A stretch of DNA of 64,000 bases from positions 1 to 64,000 of the forward strand of contig NZ_CANMVP010000016.1 in the NCBI RefSeq assembly GCF_947501385.1, in the 5' to 3' direction. The notes below the pieces were generated by a model, which was not told the origin of the DNA, made no database searches, and saw nothing but the letters and a program-made list of their open reading frames with translations. The position numbers and the translations under genes are program-made. Shown piece after piece: positions 59,696 to 64,000 of this stretch (positions are counted from its first letter, which is position 1; each line of letters begins with the position of its first letter). Source of the stretch: an uncultured Polaribacter sp. (GTDB lineage: Bacteria > Bacteroidota > Bacteroidia > Flavobacteriales > Flavobacteriaceae).

Positions 59696-60529
59696 ATGAA
59701 TTTTTTAGCAATAGAGTGGAACCCTTCCATAGGAATAGATTTAGGTTTTTTTGTAATTCGCTGGTACAGTTTAATGTTTGTAGCTGCATTTTTACTAGGT
59801 TTAAGGCTCATGAAGAAAATCTATATTGAAGATAAAATTCCTGTAGAAAAAATGGATCCCCTATTTATGTATGTATTTCTTTCTATGTTAATAGGAATGC
59901 GTTTAGGAGATGTTTTTTTTTACAGCTGGGATTATTACCAGCACAACCTTTTAGAAATATTTTTACCCTTTAAAAAATCTGCTGAAGGATGGAAATTTAG
60001 TGGTTATACTGGTTTCGCTAGTCATGGTGCAGCCATTGGTATTCCAATCGCGATGTATTTTTACGCAAAAAAACATTTACAAAAGCCTTGGTTATTTATT
60101 TTAGATCGACTGGCAATAATGGTTGCTTTGGCAGGTTTTTTTATTCGTTTTGGAAACTTTTTCAATTCAGAAATTTATGGGAAAGAAACAGGTTCTAACT
60201 TTGGTGTTATTTTTAAAGCGGCAGGAGAAACTGCTCCAAGACATCCTACACAGCTGTATGAAGGATTAAGTTATTTGGCCTTATTTTTTGTAATGTGGTA
60301 CTTGTACTGGAAAACAAACAAAAAATACCAAACTGGTTTCCTTTTTGGTTTGTTTATGGTTGTTTTATGGTCTTTACGATTTGTGATAGAATTTTTAAAA
60401 GAGCCACAGGTACAACAGCGAGGAGAAGAATGGATTTTTAGTCCGTTAAATACAGGTCAAGTTTTAAGCATCCCTTTGGTATTGATTGGTGTTTGGTTAA
60501 TGATTAGAAAATCTAATAAAGAAGCATAG
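59696..60529 (+). CDS. lgt: prolipoprotein diacylglyceryl transferase
   Basis: Transfers diacylglycerol from phosphatidylglycerol to the lipobox Cys of prelipoproteins, the first step for the many lipoproteins in this window. The 277-residue inner-membrane protein has about seven helices and the Lgt signature: FIRFGNFFNSEIYGKETGS, with HGAAIG before it and RHPTQLYEGLSY after it. Length fits the family. It precedes a DUF6787 gene by 5 bp and probably forms an operon with it. Confidence 0.97.
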   Translation: MNFLAIEWNPSIGIDLGFFVIRWYSLMFVAAFLLGLRLMKKIYIEDKIPVEKMDPLFMYVFLSMLIGMRLGDVFFYSWDYYQHNLLEIFLPFKKSAEGWKFSGYTGFASHGAAIGIPIAMYFYAKKHLQKPWLFILDRLAIMVALAGFFIRFGNFFNSEIYGKETGSNFGVIFKAAGETAPRHPTQLYEGLSYLALFFVMWYLYWKTNKKYQTGFLFGLFMVVLWSLRFVIEFLKEPQVQQRGEEWIFSPLNTGQVLSIPLVLIGVWLMIRKSNKEA

Positions 60530-60534
60530 AGTTC

Positions 60535-60846
60535 ATGGAGAAATTAAAACAACGTTGGAATATTACAAGCAACTGGTCTTTGGTGGCTATATTTATCGTT
60601 TTTGCAATCAATGGTTCTTTTGCAGCATGGGTTGCAAAACCCGTAACCAATTTTATAGGTTTAAATCCTGACACGCTATCAGGATTTATTTATTGGCCTT
60701 TAAGAATCTTATTGATCTTCCCAATTTATCAATTAACACTCCCAATTGTAGGTTGGTTATTTGGTCAATTTAAATTCTTTTGGGCGTTTGAAAAAAAGTT
60801 TCTAAGCAGGTTGGGTTTTGGCTTTTTATTTAAAACGGAAGATTAA
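60535..60846 (+). CDS. DUF6787 family small membrane protein
   Basis: A 103-residue membrane protein with two to three helices and the conserved LKQRWNITSNWSLVAIFIVFAINGSFA opening of DUF6787, ending RLGFGFLFK. Its stop codon shares the palindrome TTAA (60843-60846) with the stop of the convergent next gene. It is probably cotranscribed with lgt. The function is unknown. Confidence 0.82.
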   Translation: MEKLKQRWNITSNWSLVAIFIVFAINGSFAAWVAKPVTNFIGLNPDTLSGFIYWPLRILLIFPIYQLTLPIVGWLFGQFKFFWAFEKKFLSRLGFGFLFKTED

Positions 60847-61109
60847 TTTTCAATAATTTCTTCATTTTTTCTTTTGTTAATTACATAACTATAAATCCAC
60901 ATCAGTGAAAAAGTAGGGATGAAATCTAAAGGAAGAATTTCTTCCACAAAACTTAAAGTACCCGCAATTTTACCTTCTTTTCCTTTGTACATTTTGGTCA
61001 TAATATAACCAGAGATCGGAGCCCATATAAAGTCGAAAAAAGGAATGGGTAAAAAACCGATTAAATCTAAAACAATACTCGCAGCTAATTTTTTATATTT
61101 ACTATTCAT
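60843..61109 (-). CDS. small membrane protein, uncharacterised
   Basis: An 88-residue protein with two or three hydrophobic stretches: KLAASIVLDLIGFLPIPFFDFIWAPISGYIM and LPLDFIPTFSLMWIYSYVI. The repeated Pro-Asp/Ile-Pro-Phe pattern resembles small proteins found across Bacteroidota, without assigned function. Its stop codon overlaps that of the DUF6787 gene on the opposite strand. Confidence 0.65.
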   Translation of the reverse strand: MNSKYKKLAASIVLDLIGFLPIPFFDFIWAPISGYIMTKMYKGKEGKIAGTLSFVEEILPLDFIPTFSLMWIYSYVINKRKNEEIIEN

Positions 61110-61191
61110 ATTTTACACTATTCAAATTTCTTGCCAAAATATATTCGGTATCTAGAGAATTCTATAATTTTACTAAAAATAATCATTTCAG

Positions 61192-61821
61192 GTGAATTTC
61201 AACATATTTAAAAATACAATAGAAGCATTACAATCGAAACAATTAGGCGGTTTAGAGGCACAATTTAAATTGGCACCAGCACTTCGTTTACAATACAATG
61301 CTGACAGAATAAAAGCAAAGCAACCAAGAAAAGCGGCAGTTTTGGCATTGTTTTATCCAGATAACAATAATGAAACTACCTTTTTATTAACAGAAAGAGC
61401 ACGTTACAAAGGCACACATTCTGCTCAAATAAGTTTCCCTGGAGGTAAAAGAGATACCACCGATGCCAATTTACAAGAAACGGCATTAAGAGAAGCTTTT
61501 GAAGAAGTGGGTGTTTTACCAAATTCGGTAGAAATCATCAGAGAACTAACAGATGTATACATTCCACCAAGTAATTTTTTGGCTACTCCTTTTATTGGCT
61601 TTGCTGATACAAAACCAACCTTTAACACGAATTATGAAGTTGAAAATACCATCGAAATTTTGGTAGAAGAATTGCTTAATGAAGCGTCTTTATCTACTAT
61701 AAATTTAAGTACTTCTTACATGAAAAATATAGATGTTCCCTGCTTCAAATTTAACAATTATATGGTGTGGGGTGCTACTGCTATGATGCTTTCAGAAATT
61801 AAAGAACTGTTAAAATTATAA
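61192..61821 (+). CDS. NUDIX hydrolase, CoA pyrophosphatase type
   Basis: A 209-residue cytoplasmic NUDIX enzyme. The NUDIX box is present as GGKRDTTDANLQETALREAFEEVGVLP (88-114), preceded by the CoA-family motif LLTERARYKGTHSAQISFPGG. These mark the NudL/CoA pyrophosphatase group, which splits CoA into 4'-phosphopantetheine and ADP-ribose-type products. It starts with GTG at 61192, as no ATG fits. It lies upstream of a PlsC acyltransferase on the same strand, 52 bp apart. Confidence 0.9.
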   Translation: MNFNIFKNTIEALQSKQLGGLEAQFKLAPALRLQYNADRIKAKQPRKAAVLALFYPDNNNETTFLLTERARYKGTHSAQISFPGGKRDTTDANLQETALREAFEEVGVLPNSVEIIRELTDVYIPPSNFLATPFIGFADTKPTFNTNYEVENTIEILVEELLNEASLSTINLSTSYMKNIDVPCFKFNNYMVWGATAMMLSEIKELLKL

Positions 61822-61873
61822 TGTTTGTTATATCTTTTGTAAGTTTGTTTTAAACCAAGTAAAACTATTTAGA

Positions 61874-62692
61874 ATGCCTTTATTTAAAAGGAATCCTTTT
61901 GGTCATATCTTATTTTTAAAGAAGATGATCATCAGAATTTTTGGACTTATTTCTCATGGAAGATACCGTAAATTTAACAATTTACAGATAGAAGGTTCTG
62001 AGATTTTAAGAAGCCTACCAGAAAGAAATGTCTTATTTATTTCGAACCATCAAACCTATTTTGCAGATGTTGCAGCCATGTTTCATGTGTTTAATGCTGC
62101 TTTAAAAGGAAGAGATGATACGATTAAGAACATTGGTTATATCTGGAACCCAAAGTTAAATTTTTACTTTGTTGCTGCTGGCGAGACGATGCGTTCTGGT
62201 ATATTACCTAAAATATTTGCTTATGCAGGTTCTGTATCTATTGACAGAACTTGGCGAAGTGCTGGTGAAAATGTAAACAGACAAGTTAAAAATTCTGATA
62301 TTTCGAACATCGAAAAAGCCATAAAGGATGGTTGGGTGATTACCTTTCCACAAGGCACAACCACACCTTTTAAGCCTATTAGAAGAGGAACCGCACATAT
62401 TATTAAAACATGTAAGCCGATTGTGGTGCCTGTAGTGATTGATGGTTTTAGACGTTCTTTTGATAAAAAAGGATTGAATATTAAAAAACGGAATGTGTTG
62501 CAATCTATGGTGATTAAAGAACCTCTGGAAATAGATTATGAAAATGAGAGTATTGCAGACATTGTTACTAAAATTGAATATGCAATAGAACAACACCCGT
62601 CTTTCTTAAAAGTATTGTCTCCAGAAGATGCCGAAGAATATCTAATGGAAGAAGAAGAATTGAATAAAAAAAGAGAATTTTGGAGTTCTTAA
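61874..62692 (+). CDS. 1-acyl-sn-glycerol-3-phosphate acyltransferase (PlsC-like)
   Basis: A 272-residue membrane-associated acyltransferase of the PlsC family, for phosphatidate synthesis. Motif I is NHQTYFAD (about 58-65; HX4D), motif III is FPQGTTTPF near 157, and the pocket segment PVVIDGFRR follows at about 181. The C-terminus (EEEELNKKREFW) is acidic. A long N-terminal region precedes motif I, typical of flavobacterial members. The stop codon is in the TTAA shared with the convergent barrel gene. Confidence 0.9.
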   Translation: MPLFKRNPFGHILFLKKMIIRIFGLISHGRYRKFNNLQIEGSEILRSLPERNVLFISNHQTYFADVAAMFHVFNAALKGRDDTIKNIGYIWNPKLNFYFVAAGETMRSGILPKIFAYAGSVSIDRTWRSAGENVNRQVKNSDISNIEKAIKDGWVITFPQGTTTPFKPIRRGTAHIIKTCKPIVVPVVIDGFRRSFDKKGLNIKKRNVLQSMVIKEPLEIDYENESIADIVTKIEYAIEQHPSFLKVLSPEDAEEYLMEEEELNKKREFWSS

Positions 62693-63237
62693 TTGTTTTG
62701 GTTGATTTTAAATAATTGCATTTCTATACCAAGAAAAAAGCTCCACCTATATGCTAAATCATTATAAAGATACTCTAAATCTGTTCTTTGTGTAATCTGG
62801 TTTAGAAAACTCAACCGGACGGTATCGCTTAAAAAGTATTCAAATTGAACAGAACCAGACCAACTAAAAAGATTCTTTTGTTCTCTGTTTATAAATCCTG
62901 TACCAATTGATGGCGTAATATGGAAGTTATAATCATTAAAAACATCCATAAAAGTAAATCCTGTAAAAGCACCAAACCGGGTGTATTGTGTACTTAAAAA
63001 AGCTTTTTCGAATTCTAAACCATAGATAAGAAAGCCCAAACTATTATCTTCACCTTCATGTTTTACTCTTGCAATAAAATTGAGTGTTCCTGCTCTATTC
63101 CCTAGGTTATCACCAAAAACAAGCAACTTAAAATCATGATGTAGCGAAAAATTTACTGAATTTTGACTATAACAAAACAAACTATTTATTACAAATAGTA
63201 AGAAAAAGATTAGGGAACTTTTCTTTTGAAGGGTCAA
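62689..63237 (-). CDS. small predicted outer-membrane beta-barrel protein
   Basis: A 182-residue protein with a signal peptide ending in LFCYSQ and about eight amphipathic strands: FSLHHDFKLLVFG, NFIARVKHEGED, LGFLIYGLEFEKAFL and the C-terminal WSFFLGIEMQLF. It could be an eight-strand barrel of the OmpX/PagL type; no catalytic His-Ser pair is clear, so I do not call an enzyme. Its stop overlaps that of plsC on the other strand. Confidence 0.65.
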   Translation of the reverse strand: MTLQKKSSLIFFLLFVINSLFCYSQNSVNFSLHHDFKLLVFGDNLGNRAGTLNFIARVKHEGEDNSLGFLIYGLEFEKAFLSTQYTRFGAFTGFTFMDVFNDYNFHITPSIGTGFINREQKNLFSWSGSVQFEYFLSDTVRLSFLNQITQRTDLEYLYNDLAYRWSFFLGIEMQLFKINQNN

Positions 63238-63320
63238 ATGATATATAGTTATAATACGAGATAAAGGTACTCTTTTTCTGAATAAAAATTACCTACAACG
63301 CATTGTTTTCGAAATGATTT

Positions 63321-64000
63321 TTATTTAGTTTTCAAAATTTCATCAATAGTATCCAATTCATTTTCAGAGAAAGTGGTGTTTTCAATTGCCTTCACACTGT
63401 CTAAAATCTGTTCAGTTTTGCTGGCTCCAATTAATACAGAGGTAATTCTTTGGTCTTTTAAAATCCAAGAAATAGCCATTTGTGCTAAATTCTGATTTCT
63501 ACTTGCAGCAATTTCATTCAATGCTTTAATCTTAGGAAGCATTTCTAAAACTTGATTTGAATTTAAAAACGGACTGTCTTTTACAGCTCTTGAATCTTTT
63601 GGTAAACCGTTAATGTATTTATTTGTTAGCATTCCTTGTGCCAGTGGCGAAAAACAAATAGCACCAACACCGGTGTTTTCTAACAAATCTAACAATCCGT
63701 CTTCTATCCATCGGTCAAACAAACTATATCTTGGTTGGTGAATTAAGCAGGGAGTTCCTAAATCTTTTAAAATTTGAAATGCTTTTTTGGCTTCTTCTGG
63801 CTGGTAATTAGAAAGTCCCACATACAAAGCTTTTCCTTGTCTTACCATCAAATCTAAAGTCCCCATGGTTTCTTCTAAAGGCGTATCATAATCGGGTCTG
63901 TGATGATAAAAAATATCTACATAATCTAAGCCCATTCTTTGCAAACTTTGATCTAAACTTGCCACCAAAAACTTTTTAGAACCCAAATCTCCATAAGGTC
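63321..64000 (-). CDS. aldo/keto reductase, YghZ-like (5' end beyond the window)
   Basis: The C-terminal 226 codons of an aldo/keto reductase; the reading frame is open through the right edge (…PYGDLGSKKFLVASLDQSLQRMGLDYVDIF…), and the N-terminus with the catalytic Asp/Tyr/Lys start lies outside. Family motifs are MGLDYVDIFYHHRPD, the substrate/NADPH-loop segment QPRYSLFDRW, PLAQGMLTNKYI and the C-terminal SWILKDQRITSVLIGASKTEQI. The YghZ/glyceraldehyde 3-phosphate reductase branch is the best fit. Total length should be about 325-330. Confidence 0.92.
   Translation of the reverse strand, partial: PYGDLGSKKFLVASLDQSLQRMGLDYVDIFYHHRPDYDTPLEETMGTLDLMVRQGKALYVGLSNYQPEEAKKAFQILKDLGTPCLIHQPRYSLFDRWIEDGLLDLLENTGVGAICFSPLAQGMLTNKYINGLPKDSRAVKDSPFLNSNQVLEMLPKIKALNEIAASRNQNLAQMAISWILKDQRITSVLIGASKTEQILDSVKAIENTTFSENELDTIDEILKTK

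Noticed and set aside
1..64000. tRNA, rRNA and CRISPR loci
   Set aside because: I searched by eye for T-arm (GGTTCGANTCC) and cloverleaf patterns and for spaced direct repeats and found none. A tRNA scan would be decisive.

Overview
This is 64 kb of low-GC chromosome from a member of the Bacteroidota, almost certainly a marine Flavobacteriaceae of the Polaribacter/Tenacibaculum type. The evidence is the AT-rich sequence, promoters of the Bacteroidota kind (TTG, 19 bp, TAnnTTTG), many lipoproteins and TonB-dependent receptors, and families typical of the group (DUF6702, DUF6787, carboxypeptidase-regulatory-domain proteins, M1 peptidases of the HEVGH type). I see no rRNA, tRNA, CRISPR array, phage or intact insertion sequence. 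The window is mostly ordinary housekeeping chromosome, with several accessory patches.

Layout. 0-10 kb: a 5'-nucleotidase-like lipoprotein, a FecA-type TonB receptor, guaB, a bestrophin channel and a large M14 peptidase. 10-13 kb: a repeat-rich patch with a 52-residue YqaE/Pmp3 protein, csaA, an Mpo1-like protein, the 5' stump of a DinB/YfiT-like gene, a TPR lipoprotein and a DUF2200 protein. 13-20 kb: the leucine/isoleucine genes leuC, leuD, leuA-or-cimA and leuB, spread out by an opposing lipoprotein gene, REP-like hairpins and a 178-bp MITE. 20-27 kb: an orphan HigA with a HigB stump, a YkgJ cysteine-cluster protein, a cyclophilin-FKBP fusion, a beta-barrel protein, prfC and a second cyclophilin. 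27-35 kb: idi, a QueD/PTPS protein, and a minus-strand group of two M1 peptidases, a DUF6702 protein and two secreted carboxypeptidase-regulatory-domain proteins. 35-48 kb: pepE, ribB with a dead RibA half, an LptF/G permease, lolA, ftsK, dgkA, tpx, a MATE exporter, an OmpH/Skp chaperone, a DUF2254 protein, miaA and a potassium channel.

48-53 kb is the main accessory module: two genes that each carry half of a DUF4331 domain, a TPR lipoprotein and a His-rich TonB receptor, all on the plus strand. It looks like one cell-envelope uptake system of unknown substrate. 53-64 kb: meaB, a coupled ECF sigma / anti-sigma-like / secreted effector operon, cysS, yidD, lgt, small membrane proteins, a NUDIX CoA pyrophosphatase, a PlsC acyltransferase, a small barrel protein and a truncated aldo/keto reductase at the right edge.

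The observations most worth following are: the LeuA homologue has the pyruvate-pocket residues of citramalate synthase; RibA zinc ligands are lost in the RibBA protein; a MITE with clear target duplication lies in the leu region; two genes survive only as stumps at repeat or deletion junctions; three genes have a -7 box exactly 5 nt before the start codon, suggesting leaderless mRNAs; and DUF4331 is split next to a receptor.
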